Positions 9,854-19,036 are shown, numbered from the stretch's first letter. The stretch is DNA of 64,000 bases from Alistipes putredinis DSM 17216 (GCF_000154465.1 NZ_DS499579.1:1-64000); one strand, 5' to 3'. The notes: generated from the letters alone by a model not told the origin. Made by a program: numbers and translations.

Positions 9854-10289
9854 ATTTGCTGATGTTATCAATAAAGTCGTTTTCCGGTGCGGGCAGTTCG
9901 TGCAAATCCGGACATCTGTCCTTCCCCGGCGAAAACTTGAAGTTCGTTCAGTCGTTTTTGCGGCCGGCCCGGAGGCGTTCGGCTTTTTGACGAAAATGTA
10001 GGAAATCGTCGCTTCCCGTTCGTTTTCATCGTCTTGCGTCCTGCGTTTTCTTCGAACATTGCATCGCAAGGAGCACTATTCGCGCCCGAATCTTGTCCCT
10101 GTTGTAGCAGGAGCTGTAATCGGGTACCCGCATGGCCCGCAACTGCCGGTTTCTCCCGACGGAATGGGCATGCGAGGGCATGCGGGTCGAGAAAATCGTG
10201 CGGATGATTCGCCGGTCGGGAGCGGTGAATATATCTACGAAATAAGGGGACTTGCTCGTCCCCTTACCTCTCTATACCCGTTTACGCTA
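9854..10289 (-). ncRNA. Long structured leader of rimP-nusA-infB, possibly a separate RNA
   Basis: A consensus promoter at 10290-10319 predicts a 5' leader of roughly 430 nt with no ORF. It contains several strong helices: AAGGGGAC/GTCCCCTT at 10244-10265, a perfect 9-bp helix ACCCGCATG (10126-10134)/CATGCGGGT (10179-10187), and a neighbouring stem CCCGA...TCGGG with an inner CCTG/CAGG at about 10085-10124. I see no match to tmRNA, 4.5S or RNase P RNA cores. It may be an autoregulatory leader or a processed or independent RNA; the function is unknown. Confidence 0.4.
10244..10265. terminator. Hairpin between lpxA and rimP
   Basis: An 8-bp stem AAGGGGAC/GTCCCCTT with a 6-nt loop. It could end lpxA transcription, but it lies about 20 nt downstream of the rimP promoter start and has only a weak T-tract on the minus strand. 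It may therefore be a leader hairpin rather than a terminator. Confidence 0.45.
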
Positions 10290-10319
10290 CAAATATAGCG
10301 AATGTTTTCCTATTTTCAA
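10290..10319 (-). promoter_or_regulatory. rimP-nusA-infB promoter
   Basis: Read on the minus strand: TTG (10317-10319), a 19-nt spacer, TATATTTG (10290-10297). This is a full match to the Bacteroidetes -33/-7 consensus, with the expected start near 10283. Confidence 0.75.
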
Positions 10320-10336
10320 ACCTTTGTGTCGAAAAA

Positions 10337-11137
10337 TTATTCGTCTTTTTCGTTGCTCTGAGAGTAGGGCTTGATAATGCCGCGCTGCGATTCGCGGATG
10401 AACCGGATGAGTCGGTCGCGTTCGGGACTTTGCGGAATCTGTTTTTCGACCTCCTCACAGCCGTTCAGGTAGTTCAGGCCGCTTTGGAAGAGGATGCGGC
10501 AGGCGTCGTGAATTTGTGAGATCGTTTCCGGCGTGAATCCGCGGCGGCTCAGACCGACGCGATTGACGCAGGCGAAACGTACCGGATCGTTGTTGCTGAC
10601 GGTGATGAAGGGGGGAATGTCCTTGCCCACCAGCGCGCCGCCCTGAATCATCGTATGCTCTCCGATGCGGGTCCACTGATGTACGGCTACGTGGCCGCCG
10701 ATAACGGCCCAATCGCCGACTTCGACCTCTCCGGCGAGCGATACGCGGTTGGCCATGACGCAGTGACTGCCTACCACGTCGTCGTGGGCGATATGCACGT
10801 AAGCCATAATCAGGTTGTGGCTGCCGACGACGGTCTTGCCCCGGGAGGCGGTGCCCCGGCTGATGGTGACGCATTCGCGGATTTCGTTGTAGTCGCCGAT
10901 TTCTGCCGTCGTTTTTTCACCGACGAACTTCAGGTCCTGCGGGGTGCAGGCGATCGATGCGGCCGTATGGATCTTGCAGCCTTTGCCGATGCGGGCTCCG
11001 TCGTGGATCACGGCCCCGGGGCCGATCCAGCAGTCGTCGCCGATCACCACATCGCCGGCGATGTAGGCGAAAGGCTCCACCGTTACGTTCTTTCCGAGTT
11101 TCGCGTCGGGATGGATGTATGCCTGGTTGCTTATCAT
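10337..11137 (-). CDS. lpxA: UDP-N-acetylglucosamine acyltransferase
   Basis: 266 residues, the normal length. It catalyses the first lipid A step, transfer of a 3-hydroxyacyl chain from ACP to UDP-GlcNAc in the cytoplasm. The sequence shows the left-handed beta-helix hexapeptide pattern from the start (IHPDAKLGKNVTVEPFAYI) and the active-site region NLIMAYVHIAHDDVVG with its conserved His. A C-terminal helical part contains NRVGLSRRGF. It lies 6 bases after lpxC/fabZ, so the two enzymes are co-translated, coupling consecutive or neighbouring lipid A and fatty acid steps. Confidence 0.97.
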   Translation of the reverse strand: MISNQAYIHPDAKLGKNVTVEPFAYIAGDVVIGDDCWIGPGAVIHDGARIGKGCKIHTAASIACTPQDLKFVGEKTTAEIGDYNEIRECVTISRGTASRGKTVVGSHNLIMAYVHIAHDDVVGSHCVMANRVSLAGEVEVGDWAVIGGHVAVHQWTRIGEHTMIQGGALVGKDIPPFITVSNNDPVRFACVNRVGLSRRGFTPETISQIHDACRILFQSGLNYLNGCEEVEKQIPQSPERDRLIRFIRESQRGIIKPYSQSNEKDE

Positions 11138-11143
11138 GTGCGG

Positions 11144-12535
11144 TTACTCTTTATTTTTAACGATCTGGGCCATCATCGTGGCTTCGCAGGCGAGCGTTTC
11201 GCCGACGAAGGCCTTGCCTTCGACTACGGCTACGCCTCGTCGGATGGGCTCCAGCAGTTGAACTTCGAAATGAAGGGTGTCGCCCGGAACCACCTTGCGC
11301 TTGAATTTTACGCCGTCGATCTTCATGAAATAAGTCGAGTAGTGCTCCGGATCAGGAATACTGCGTAATACCAGCATACCGCAACACTGCGCCATCGCTT
11401 CGACGATCAGCACACCCGGCATGACCGGCTCTTCGGGGAAATGTCCCACGAAGAATGGCTCGTTCATCGTGACGTTCTTGATGCCGGCTACCGTCGTGTC
11501 GTCGATGTAGAAGATGCGGTCCACCAGCAGGAACGGCGGACGGTGGGGCAGCATCCGCCGTATATCGTTGATGTCATAGACGGGCGGTTTGCGGCAGTCG
11601 TATTGGAAACGGGGCTTTTCGCCTTCGCGGCGGATGGTCCGTTTTACCTGTTTCATAAACTCCGTGTTGGCGAAATGGCCGGGACGAGTGGCCCATACGC
11701 GGCCCTTGATGCGTTTGCCCAGCAAGGCGAAGTCGCCCAGCAGGTCGAGGAGCTTGTGGCGGGCCAATTCGTTGTTGAAACGGAGCTCCAGGTTGTTCAG
11801 GTAGCCGCCCGTGATGCGGATATCCTGTTTGTTGAAAATTTTCTTGAGATGTTCGAGCTGATCGTCCGGGACGGGATTCTCCACGACGACGATCGCGTTG
11901 TCCAGGTCGCCGCCCTTGATCAGGTTCATCTTCATCAGAGGTTCCAGATCGTGCAGGAAGACAAAGGTGCGGCAGGGGGCGATCTTCGCGGCGTAATCGT
12001 CTTCGGGGTCGAATGTCGCATACTGGTTGCCGATCACCTTGGAGTTGTAGTCCACGTGCAGCGATACGGAAAATTCGTCGTCGGGGTAAAGGATGATGGC
12101 CACGCCTTTTTCCGGAATCGTATAGACCATTTTTTCGGTGACGTGGTAGTAGGTGCGTTCGGCTTCCTGAGGTTGCAGGCCGGTTTCGACGATCGTTTTC
12201 GCATATTCTTTGGCCGAACCGTCCATGATCGGAGTTTCACCGGCATCGACATCGATCGTGGCGTTGTCCACGCCCAGGGTCCAGAGGGCCGACATGATAT
12301 GTTCGATGGTCGCAACGCGTGCGCCATCCTTTTCGATGGTCGTGCCCCGCGAGGTATCCGTGACATAGTCGCATAGGGCCGGAATTTCGGGTTTGCCTTC
12401 CAGGTCGATGCGGCGGAAAACGATGCCGCTGTTCTCCGGGGCGGGATGTACCGTCATCGTCACTTTGACGCCGGTGTGGAGGCCTGTACCTGAAAACGAG
12501 ATCGGGGCTTTGAGGGTTTGTTGTTTGGCAGCCAT
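11144..12535 (-). CDS. lpxC/fabZ: Bifunctional LpxC deacetylase / FabZ 3-hydroxyacyl-ACP dehydratase
   Basis: 463 residues, a fusion typical of Bacteroidetes. Residues 1 to about 300 are LpxC, the zinc deacetylase that commits to lipid A synthesis: HIMSALWTLGVDNATIDVD and the HKLLDLLGDFALLG segment carry zinc and active-site residues. Residues about 315-463 are FabZ, the fatty acid dehydratase: LPHRPPFLLVDRI, then GHFPEEPVMPGVLIVEAMAQ with the catalytic His and Glu. The fusion joins two enzymes that compete for the same 3-hydroxyacyl-ACP pool. Followed by lpxA. Confidence 0.97.
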   Translation of the reverse strand: MAAKQQTLKAPISFSGTGLHTGVKVTMTVHPAPENSGIVFRRIDLEGKPEIPALCDYVTDTSRGTTIEKDGARVATIEHIMSALWTLGVDNATIDVDAGETPIMDGSAKEYAKTIVETGLQPQEAERTYYHVTEKMVYTIPEKGVAIILYPDDEFSVSLHVDYNSKVIGNQYATFDPEDDYAAKIAPCRTFVFLHDLEPLMKMNLIKGGDLDNAIVVVENPVPDDQLEHLKKIFNKQDIRITGGYLNNLELRFNNELARHKLLDLLGDFALLGKRIKGRVWATRPGHFANTEFMKQVKRTIRREGEKPRFQYDCRKPPVYDINDIRRMLPHRPPFLLVDRIFYIDDTTVAGIKNVTMNEPFFVGHFPEEPVMPGVLIVEAMAQCCGMLVLRSIPDPEHYSTYFMKIDGVKFKRKVVPGDTLHFEVQLLEPIRRGVAVVEGKAFVGETLACEATMMAQIVKNKE

Positions 12536-12642
12536 AATCTGAATTTATTCAAATCGCAACATACATTCCCGCTGACTGCCGGGTCCCGACGTGTGTGGGG
12601 CCGACCGTCATTTTCGGAAATGTTTATCGCATTATTTGCGCG

Positions 12643-12650
12643 CAAATATA
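12643..12650 (-). promoter_or_regulatory. -7 element for lpxC/fabZ-lpxA
   Basis: TATATTTG on the minus strand, about 108 bases upstream of the LpxC start. No TTG at the ideal distance, so only the -7 box is supported. It diverges from the TonB-like gene's -7 box at 12672. Confidence 0.5.
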
Positions 12651-12671
12651 GGAAATATTATTCAAAAATCG

Positions 12672-12679
12672 TATTTTTG
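12672..12679 (+). promoter_or_regulatory. -7 element for the TonB-like gene
   Basis: TATTTTTG matches TAnnTTTG. Transcription would begin near 12686, which supports the GTG start at 12707 and rules out the longer upstream frame. Confidence 0.5.
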
Positions 12680-12706
12680 CCTAAATTATTGATAAACCGA
12701 AATTCC

Positions 12707-13501
12707 GTGGCATCACCCGACAGAACTCCTCGTCCTCCGAAATTGCAGCTTCCCTTCGAGCAGAAAAAAAACGATGCGGGAGAATGGGCTTACGACCATC
12801 GGATCGGATTGTGTGTCACGTTGATTGCCTATTTGGTGCTTGCGATCGCCTTTATGGTGGGAAAAATCGTCGTGGGGGCCAAACCTTCCGTGCAAGGCAT
12901 AATCATTGATACGAAAACTTTAGCGGAGCTCGAGGCGGAGAAGATGCGTCTTGAACAGGAGGTACGGGCTCGCCAACAGGCGCAGGAAGGCGGCGATTGG
13001 CGGGATGTGCGCAACCAGTATTCCAACGAGAATGCGCTCGAGGAGCGGTCGCGTGACGACCGTGGCTCGATGTCCTCGTCGCTGAAAGAATCCGCCGAAG
13101 CGGTCGGCGAACGGATGCAGGCCAACCGGGACGCTTACGAGCAGGGATTGGCCGAGGAGCGTGCGATTCGGGAGCGTATGGGGCGCAGCGGCAAGGACGA
13201 TCGGACACAGGACAGTCGGGCCAGGGGACGGGTCACGGTTTCCTTTTCGCTGACCGATCCCGTGCGGACGCGCCGTTATCTGGAGGTGCCGGCCTATCAG
13301 TGCGAGGGAGGCGGCGAAGTGGTCGTCGGTATTACGGTCAATCCTTCGGGAGAGGTCGTTGCTGCAAAAGTGGCCTCCGGAGGCGATGACTGTATGCGGG
13401 AGGCTGCGCTGGAAGCTGCACGTAACTCGCTTTTCAATATCGATGATTCGGCGCCTGCCCGACAGTCGGGAACGATTACTTACCTATTCATTCCTCAATA
13501 G
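12707..13501 (+). CDS. TonB-like energy-transducer family protein
   Basis: 264 residues from a GTG start at 12707. The open frame runs further upstream to 12518 but would include lpxC sequence and lie before the predicted transcription start. One membrane helix lies near residues 33-55 (RIGLCVTLIAYLVLAIAFMV). A long charged, coiled-coil-like middle (about 70-170) and a compact C-terminal domain with GGEVVVGITVNPSGEVVAAKV follow, resembling the TonB/TolA C-terminal fold. Probably inner-membrane anchored and reaching into the periplasm. No ExbB/ExbD genes lie beside it. The family match is moderate; partner proteins are unknown. Confidence 0.65.
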   Translation: MASPDRTPRPPKLQLPFEQKKNDAGEWAYDHRIGLCVTLIAYLVLAIAFMVGKIVVGAKPSVQGIIIDTKTLAELEAEKMRLEQEVRARQQAQEGGDWRDVRNQYSNENALEERSRDDRGSMSSSLKESAEAVGERMQANRDAYEQGLAEERAIRERMGRSGKDDRTQDSRARGRVTVSFSLTDPVRTRRYLEVPAYQCEGGGEVVVGITVNPSGEVVAAKVASGGDDCMREAALEAARNSLFNIDDSAPARQSGTITYLFIPQ

Positions 13502-13566
13502 GGTGCGGTGCCTGTCAGCGATTGTACGCGACAGGCATTTTTTGTAAATTTATATAAGGATTTCCT

Positions 13567-15063
13567 ATGCATAATATCATTACGACCGAAAACATTCTGT
13601 TGATCGGAGCCTTGCTTCTTTTCGTCGCGGTAATGGCCGGCAAGGCGGCCTATCGTTTCGGCGCCCCGGCCTTGCTCTTTTTTCTGGGGGTCGGTATGCT
13701 GTTCGGTATCAATTTCATTTCGTTCCATTCTGTCGAAGCGACCCAGTTCGTAGGTATGATCGCTCTTTGTATCATCCTTTTCACGGGCGGTATGGATACC
13801 AAGTTTTCGGAAATACGACCGGTGATCGGACCGGGTATCGTACTGGCGACCGCCGGAGTCGTCATGACGGCGGTGATCGTAGCGGGTTTCGTCACGCTCA
13901 TTGCCCCATGGGTCGGGCTGGCCGTATCGTTTCCTGCGGCGCTGCTGCTGGCCGCGACGATGTCTTCGACGGATTCGGCTTCGGTTTTCTCCATCCTGCG
14001 AAGCAAGAAACAGGGGCTGAACGAGAACCTGCGCCCTCTGCTGGAGCTGGAGAGCGGTTCGAATGACCCGATGGCGTACGTGCTGACCATTGTGCTGATT
14101 GGCGTATTGTCCGGCGGTGCGGAGGCCGTGAGCGTACCGATGAGTATCGTGAAATTCGTGATTCAGATGCTTCTCGGCGGTTTGATGGGGTATGCCATCG
14201 GTCGGATCGGCGTATGGACCATTAACCGCATTAACCTGAGCAACTATTCGCTTTACCCGGTGCTTTTGCTTGCCTTCGTTTTCTTTACCTTCTCGTTTAC
14301 CGACCTGATCGGTGGCAACGGATATCTGGCCGTCTATCTGGCCGGTTTGGTCTTGGGGAATAATCAGCTGACGCAGAAGCGGTCGCTTACGATCTTCTTC
14401 GACGGCTTCACCTGGCTGGTGCAGATCGTGATGTTCCTTACGCTGGGTCTGCTCGTCAACCTCGACGAACTCTTGCAGCCCGACGTGCTGATGCTGGGAT
14501 GCCTGGTCGGGGCTTTTATGATGTTCATTGCGCGTCCTATCACGGTGTTCGCCTGTATGATGCCTTTCCGCAAGTTTACGACCAAAGCCCGTCTTTATGT
14601 TTCCTGGGTCGGTCTGCGCGGTGCCGTGCCGATTATTTTTGCGACCTATCCTTTGCTGGCCGGTACGGAGGGGGCACGGCTGCTGTTCAACGTGGTTTTT
14701 CTGGTGACGATTCTCTCGCTGCTGGTACAGGGTACGACCGTGAGCTGGATGGCGAATCTGCTCGGACTCGGGTATGCCGAAAAGAGTCCTGCCTTCGGGG
14801 TCGATGTCCACGAAGATATTCCGTCGATATTTACCGAGGTCCTTGTCAATGAATCGATGCTTCAGGGGGGCGCTACGCTCAAGGAGATCAACCTGCCGGA
14901 GAATACGCTGGTGATGATGGTCTATCGTGACGGAGATTATTTCGTTCCACAGGGCAATACCGAACTGAAGGTCGGTGACAAGCTCTTGGTTATTTCAGAC
15001 CGGGGCGAGGAGCTGGAGTCCACCTATAAGGATATGGGAGTCGATGAAGTGCTGAAACTTTGA
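13567..15063 (+). CDS. Potassium/proton antiporter, NhaP2/CvrA type (CPA1)
   Basis: 498 residues. About 12 membrane helices cover residues 1-395, including FTGGMDTKFSEIRP, the SSTDSASVFSIL segment and ELESGSNDPMAYVLT with the Asp expected in CPA1 transporters. Residues about 415-498 are cytoplasmic and resemble a TrkA-C (RCK_C) regulatory domain (GGATLKEINLPENTLVMMVYRDGDYFVPQGNTELKVGDKLLVI). The family exports K+ in exchange for protons. Single gene, closed by a strong bidirectional terminator. The trkA gene at 55458 supplies the opposite uptake function. Confidence 0.88.
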   Translation: MHNIITTENILLIGALLLFVAVMAGKAAYRFGAPALLFFLGVGMLFGINFISFHSVEATQFVGMIALCIILFTGGMDTKFSEIRPVIGPGIVLATAGVVMTAVIVAGFVTLIAPWVGLAVSFPAALLLAATMSSTDSASVFSILRSKKQGLNENLRPLLELESGSNDPMAYVLTIVLIGVLSGGAEAVSVPMSIVKFVIQMLLGGLMGYAIGRIGVWTINRINLSNYSLYPVLLLAFVFFTFSFTDLIGGNGYLAVYLAGLVLGNNQLTQKRSLTIFFDGFTWLVQIVMFLTLGLLVNLDELLQPDVLMLGCLVGAFMMFIARPITVFACMMPFRKFTTKARLYVSWVGLRGAVPIIFATYPLLAGTEGARLLFNVVFLVTILSLLVQGTTVSWMANLLGLGYAEKSPAFGVDVHEDIPSIFTEVLVNESMLQGGATLKEINLPENTLVMMVYRDGDYFVPQGNTELKVGDKLLVISDRGEELESTYKDMGVDEVLKL

Positions 15064-15095
15064 GATATTTCCTGCAGATCGGTTCTCTCTGTTAT

Positions 15096-15137
15096 CGAAA
15101 CAAAAAAGCTGTCGTTTTCGACAGCTTTTTTGTTTCG
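15096..15137. terminator. Bidirectional terminator
   Basis: A 19-bp perfect inverted repeat centred on TTTT at 15115-15118, with A-rich and T-rich flanks. It serves both the antiporter and the converging korB gene. Confidence 0.9.
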
Positions 15138-15152
15138 AATATATCTTGAAGA

Positions 15153-16181
15153 TTAGATCTCCCAAGTAGCGCCCGAGTGGAGCAGGTCGTCCACGCAGTG
15201 GATCTTGCTCTGGGCTTTCACCTCTTCCACCTGCTTTTCAACGGCCTGATCGTAAACGATTTCGTCCTCGACCGAACGGATTACACCGAGTGCGACCGGA
15301 TAGTCGGGATATTTCATTGCGGCCAGCATCGAGTGCAGCGTCGTGTCTTTGGTGTGGGCGTCGTGCGTCAGGATCTTGTCCAGCGTATAGCCGTCCTGTC
15401 CGACCGTTACGACTTTCAGGCGCATATCCTCGAACACCAGACCTTTTTCGTTGTTGGCGCCGAAGAGCATCTTCTCGCCGTGGCGCAGCGTGATGGTGTG
15501 CTCCTGGCGGGTAGCCTTGTCTCCGGCGAAAGCCGCATGGGTCTTGTCGTTGAAGATCACGCAGTTTTGCAGAACTTCGGTGACCGACATACCCTGATGT
15601 TTCGCCGCTGCGATCAGACACTCTTTGGTCAGATTCACCTCCATGTCGATCGAACGGGCGAAGAAGGTGCCTTTCGCGCCGATCACCAGTTCGCCGGGGT
15701 TGAACGGCTTTTCGACCGTACCGTAGGGCGAGGTCTTGGTGATTTTGCCCAGCTTCGAGGTCGGCGAGTACTGACCTTTGGTCAGACCGTAGATCTCGTT
15801 GTTGAACAGGATCGCGTTGAGGTTGATGTTGCGGCGGATCGCGTGGATGAAGTGGTTGCCGCCGATGGCCAGCGAGTCGCCGTCGCCCGAGGTAACCCAA
15901 ACGTTCAGACGCGGATTCGCAGTCTTCACACCCGTAGCGATGGCATTGGCGCGTCCGTGTACGGAGTGGAAGCCGAAGGTCTTCATATAGTAAATGAAGC
16001 GCGACGAGCAGCCGATGCCCGAGATGAACGTGAAGAGGTTGTGCGGCGTATCGGTCTGGTCGGCAATTTCGGGCAGGGCCCGCTGTACGGCATTCAGAAT
16101 TGCGTGGTCACCGCAGCCGGGACACCATCTTACTTCCTGGTCGCTTTTGAAGTCTGCCGGAGTATATTTGTAATCTGCCAT
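15153..16181 (-). CDS. korB: 2-oxoacid:ferredoxin oxidoreductase, beta subunit
   Basis: 342 residues. It carries the thiamine-pyrophosphate-binding core: WCPGCGDHAILNAVQ at the N terminus, then SGDGDSLAIGGNHFIHAIRR and NNEIYGLTKGQYSPTS. With KorA it decarboxylates a 2-oxoacid, most likely 2-oxoglutarate, to the acyl-CoA with reduction of ferredoxin, or the reverse. It starts 4 bases after korA ends, so the subunits are made together. Strong family call; substrate (2-oxoglutarate rather than a branched-chain oxoacid) is inferred from Bacteroidetes practice. Confidence 0.94.
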   Translation of the reverse strand: MADYKYTPADFKSDQEVRWCPGCGDHAILNAVQRALPEIADQTDTPHNLFTFISGIGCSSRFIYYMKTFGFHSVHGRANAIATGVKTANPRLNVWVTSGDGDSLAIGGNHFIHAIRRNINLNAILFNNEIYGLTKGQYSPTSKLGKITKTSPYGTVEKPFNPGELVIGAKGTFFARSIDMEVNLTKECLIAAAKHQGMSVTEVLQNCVIFNDKTHAAFAGDKATRQEHTITLRHGEKMLFGANNEKGLVFEDMRLKVVTVGQDGYTLDKILTHDAHTKDTTLHSMLAAMKYPDYPVALGVIRSVEDEIVYDQAVEKQVEEVKAQSKIHCVDDLLHSGATWEI

Positions 16182-16185
16182 GGCT

Positions 16186-18033
16186 TTATTTCAGTAAAGA
16201 GTGAAACTTGTTCGTGAGCTCGGTCACCGTGAACGGCTGGCCTTCGCACTTGTTGTACTGTTCGTAGTCGAATTGCTGCAATTTGCCGCGCAGGTAGTTG
16301 GCGAACTGTCCTTCGTTGAGCTCGCAAACCACGATCTTCTTGAAGCGCTTGAAGATGTCGGCGACGCCGTGCGGCAGCGGGTTGATGTAGTTGAAGTGGC
16401 AGAGCGAAACTTTCTTGCCTTCGGCACGCATTTTATCGACGGCATTCTGCAGGTGTCCGCGTGTACCGCCCCAACCTACTACGAGCAGATCGCCTTCCGG
16501 GTCGCCGTAAACCGTCTGGTGCGGGATGTAGTCGGCGATCTTGGCGATTTTCGCGGCACGCAGGTTCGTCATTTCCTGGTGATTCTGTGGGTCGATCGAG
16601 ATACTGCCTTTCAGCTTGTCTTTCTCCAGTCCGCCTACACGGTGCTCCAGACCTGCTTTGCCGGGGAATGCCCAACTGCGTGCCAGCTTCTCGTTGCGGG
16701 CGTAGGGCATGAAAGGGCCTCCGTCCTCGGTTTTGTCGATGATCGGCGGGTTGATGGTCGGGTAATCCTTCATCGAAGGGATCTTCCACGGTTCGGAACC
16801 GTTGGCGATGAATCCGTCCGAGAGAAGCACTACCGGCGTCATGTGCTCCATGGCGATACGACCGGCCTCGAATGCGTAGTGGAAGCAGTCGCTCGGCATC
16901 GAGGCGGCGATGACCGCTACCGGGCTTTCTCCGTTGCGGCCGTAGAGGGCCTGCTGAAGGTCGCTCTGCTCGGTCTTGGTCGGAAGACCCGTCGAGGGGC
17001 CGCCGCGCTGTACGTCCACGACTACCAGCGGAAGCTCGGTCATCACGGCCAGACCCAATGCCTCGCTCTTGAGCGAAAGACCGGGACCCGACGTGGTCGT
17101 CACGGCGAAGTTACCGGCGAACGAAGCACCGATGGCCGTACAGATACCCGCGATTTCGTCTTCGGCCTGTACGGTTTTCACACCGAGGTCCTTACGTTTG
17201 GCGAGTTCCTCGAGAATGACGGTAGCCGGAGTGATGGGGTACGAACCGCAGAAGAGGGGCAGACCGCTCTTCTCGGATGCGGCGCAAAGACCCCATGCCG
17301 TTGCGACGTTACCGCTGATCGACCGGTAAGTGCCTTTCTCCATCTGGCCCGATGCGACGGTATATGTATTGGCGAACTGATGCGTGTTGGCGGCATAGTT
17401 GTAACCGGCGTCGATAGCGCGTTTGTTGGCTTCGGCTATAGCCGGATTTTTCTTCGCAAATTTTGAATCGAGGTAGTGTTTCGCATGATCCTCTGGACGG
17501 TTGTAGAGGTAGAAGCAGATACCCAGTGCGAACATGTTTTTGCACTTGACCATCGCTTTGTTGTCCAGACCGGAATCCGCCAAAGCCGCCTTGGTCATCT
17601 CCGTAATGTTCGGAACGACTACGTTGAAATCTTCCAGGTTCAGCTCCCGGATCGGGTCGAGCGTTGCGAAACCCGCTTTCCGAAGGTGCTCTTCGGTAAT
17701 GGAGTCCTCGTCGAGGATTACCGTTGCACCCGGCTTGAGCCATTTGCGGTTCGCCTTCAGTGCCGCAGGGTTCATTGCGATCAGTACGTCGCAGAAGTCG
17801 CCCGGGTTGAGCTGTCTTTTGGCTCCGAAGTGCACCTGGAATCCGGATACACCCGCTACGGTACCTTGCGGGGCGCGGATTTCGGCGGGATAGTCGGGGA
17901 ATGTCGAGATTCCGTTGCCGAGCAAGGCTGAAGTGTCGGAAAAGAGCGTGCCAGTAAGCTGCATGCCGTCACCGGAGTCGCCCGAAAAGCGGATCACGAC
18001 ATCTTGCAGCTCTTGTACCTTGTTTTCATTCAT
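16186..18033 (-). CDS. korA: 2-oxoacid:ferredoxin oxidoreductase, fused gamma-alpha subunit
   Basis: 615 residues from the start MNENKVQELQDVVIRF. The frame is open to 18165, but the extra residues are not family-like and run into the promoter. Residues about 10-200 are the gamma domain (RFSGDSGDGMQLTGTLF). Residues about 215-615 are the alpha (pyrimidine-binding) part with FCGSYPITPATVILEELA, VQAEDEIAGICTAIGASFAG and TTTSGPGLSLKSEALG. No ferredoxin subunit is fused or adjacent. It precedes korB by 4 bases. Confidence 0.94.
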   Translation of the reverse strand: MNENKVQELQDVVIRFSGDSGDGMQLTGTLFSDTSALLGNGISTFPDYPAEIRAPQGTVAGVSGFQVHFGAKRQLNPGDFCDVLIAMNPAALKANRKWLKPGATVILDEDSITEEHLRKAGFATLDPIRELNLEDFNVVVPNITEMTKAALADSGLDNKAMVKCKNMFALGICFYLYNRPEDHAKHYLDSKFAKKNPAIAEANKRAIDAGYNYAANTHQFANTYTVASGQMEKGTYRSISGNVATAWGLCAASEKSGLPLFCGSYPITPATVILEELAKRKDLGVKTVQAEDEIAGICTAIGASFAGNFAVTTTSGPGLSLKSEALGLAVMTELPLVVVDVQRGGPSTGLPTKTEQSDLQQALYGRNGESPVAVIAASMPSDCFHYAFEAGRIAMEHMTPVVLLSDGFIANGSEPWKIPSMKDYPTINPPIIDKTEDGGPFMPYARNEKLARSWAFPGKAGLEHRVGGLEKDKLKGSISIDPQNHQEMTNLRAAKIAKIADYIPHQTVYGDPEGDLLVVGWGGTRGHLQNAVDKMRAEGKKVSLCHFNYINPLPHGVADIFKRFKKIVVCELNEGQFANYLRGKLQQFDYEQYNKCEGQPFTVTELTNKFHSLLK

Positions 18034-18162
18034 TGCTGTATGTGAATTAGTAATATAATAAGGTTGCTTTATTGGGTCGTTTTCTGTGGCCGGCACGGTT
18101 TCGATCGATTCGACCCTGCCTTCCTTTGTCGAAAACATTATAATATAATGCCACAAATATAA

Positions 18163-18170
18163 CAAATATA
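18163..18170 (-). promoter_or_regulatory. -7 element(s) for korAB
   Basis: TATATTTG on the minus strand, repeated at 18154-18161, about 120-135 bases before korA. A TTG lies slightly close (16 nt) to the distal copy. Confidence 0.45.
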
Positions 18171-18356
18171 TTCCGGATAAAACTCACAAATCGTAATTAA
18201 AAAAATATTGTTTGGTTAAAACTTTGCTTTTTTTGTGCTTTTTGTAATTATAAATAGGAAGAAATCCCGGCTGCGGGCATCGCAACCGGAACATTTGGAA
18301 CGCTGCACCGAAATCCGGTTTCGGGTACGGCCCGTAACGGCTCGCGCGATTTCGTG

Positions 18357-19031
18357 CTACCGGATCGAATTCATCCGGATACTGGCCTTGACCAGGGCGA
18401 GGGCCCGGATGCGGTCCACGGCCACCTCTTTGTCGGCGTGATGGGGGTTCTGACTGACGAGTTTCACGTACCCTTCCCGCTCGGATTTTTGGATGTATTT
18501 GACCGTGATGTACTCTTCGCCGTCGATGTCGATCGAGAGCAGGTACATGTCGCCCCAGAAGATGTCGCCGATATCCTTGAGCTGTTTGTAAAGTACGATG
18601 TCGCCGCTTTTGAGCAGCGGGTACATCGAGTCGCCCACGATATAGATGGCACCGTCGCACTTGGGCAGGTTGGGGATGTGGATGAAATTGACGGGCCGCG
18701 TCTGCGCGTGATCGGCGAAGAGCGGCACCAGGCCCGCCGTCCCTTCTATGGAGTAGAGGGGGACGCTTTGCAGCGGCAGCGTGTTGTCCGTGCGGTGCAT
18801 GTAGGCGGTCAGATCGGGTTCGGCATTGAACATTTCCCCTTCTCCGCTGTCGAGCCAGTCCGGATTGACATTCAATTCTTGAACCAGGATGTTCTTGTTC
18901 CGGGACGAGAGCGCCGCCTTGCCCGTTTCGATCATCGAAAGGGCGGCCTTTCCGATGCCTAATCGTTGAGCTAACTGCTCTTGTGTCAGACCTATTGTCT
19001 TTCTCAATAGTTTTAAGCGATCCCCCGTCAT
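18357..19031 (-). CDS. XRE/S24 self-cleaving repressor (LexA/CI-like)
   Basis: 224 residues. Residues 1-60 form a helix-turn-helix (GLTQEQLAQRLGIGKAALSMIETG). Residues about 90-224 are a S24 peptidase domain with the serine nucleophile in VGDSMYPLLKSGD (Ser135) and the general-base lysine in TVKY (Lys178). An Ala-Gly pair at 99-100 is a likely self-cleavage site. All parts of an SOS-responsive phage-type repressor are thus present. It is transcribed divergently from a small unknown gene and a terminase gene, with palindromes in the shared promoter region, the layout of a lysogeny switch. Confidence 0.9.
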   Translation of the reverse strand: MTGDRLKLLRKTIGLTQEQLAQRLGIGKAALSMIETGKAALSSRNKNILVQELNVNPDWLDSGEGEMFNAEPDLTAYMHRTDNTLPLQSVPLYSIEGTAGLVPLFADHAQTRPVNFIHIPNLPKCDGAIYIVGDSMYPLLKSGDIVLYKQLKDIGDIFWGDMYLLSIDIDGEEYITVKYIQKSEREGYVKLVSQNPHHADKEVAVDRIRALALVKASIRMNSIR

Positions 19032-19036
19032 ATCGT

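Noticed and set aside
9854..10069. 72-residue N-terminal extension of RimP
   Set aside because: Basic, not RimP-like, and lies in the structured leader.
9854..10289. tmRNA, RNase P RNA or 4.5S RNA in the rimP leader
   Set aside because: None of the conserved core sequences of these RNAs is present.
12518..12706. Upstream extension of the TonB-like protein by 63 residues
   Set aside because: It would overlap the LpxC start and lie ahead of the predicted transcription start; the GTG at 12707 gives a better protein.
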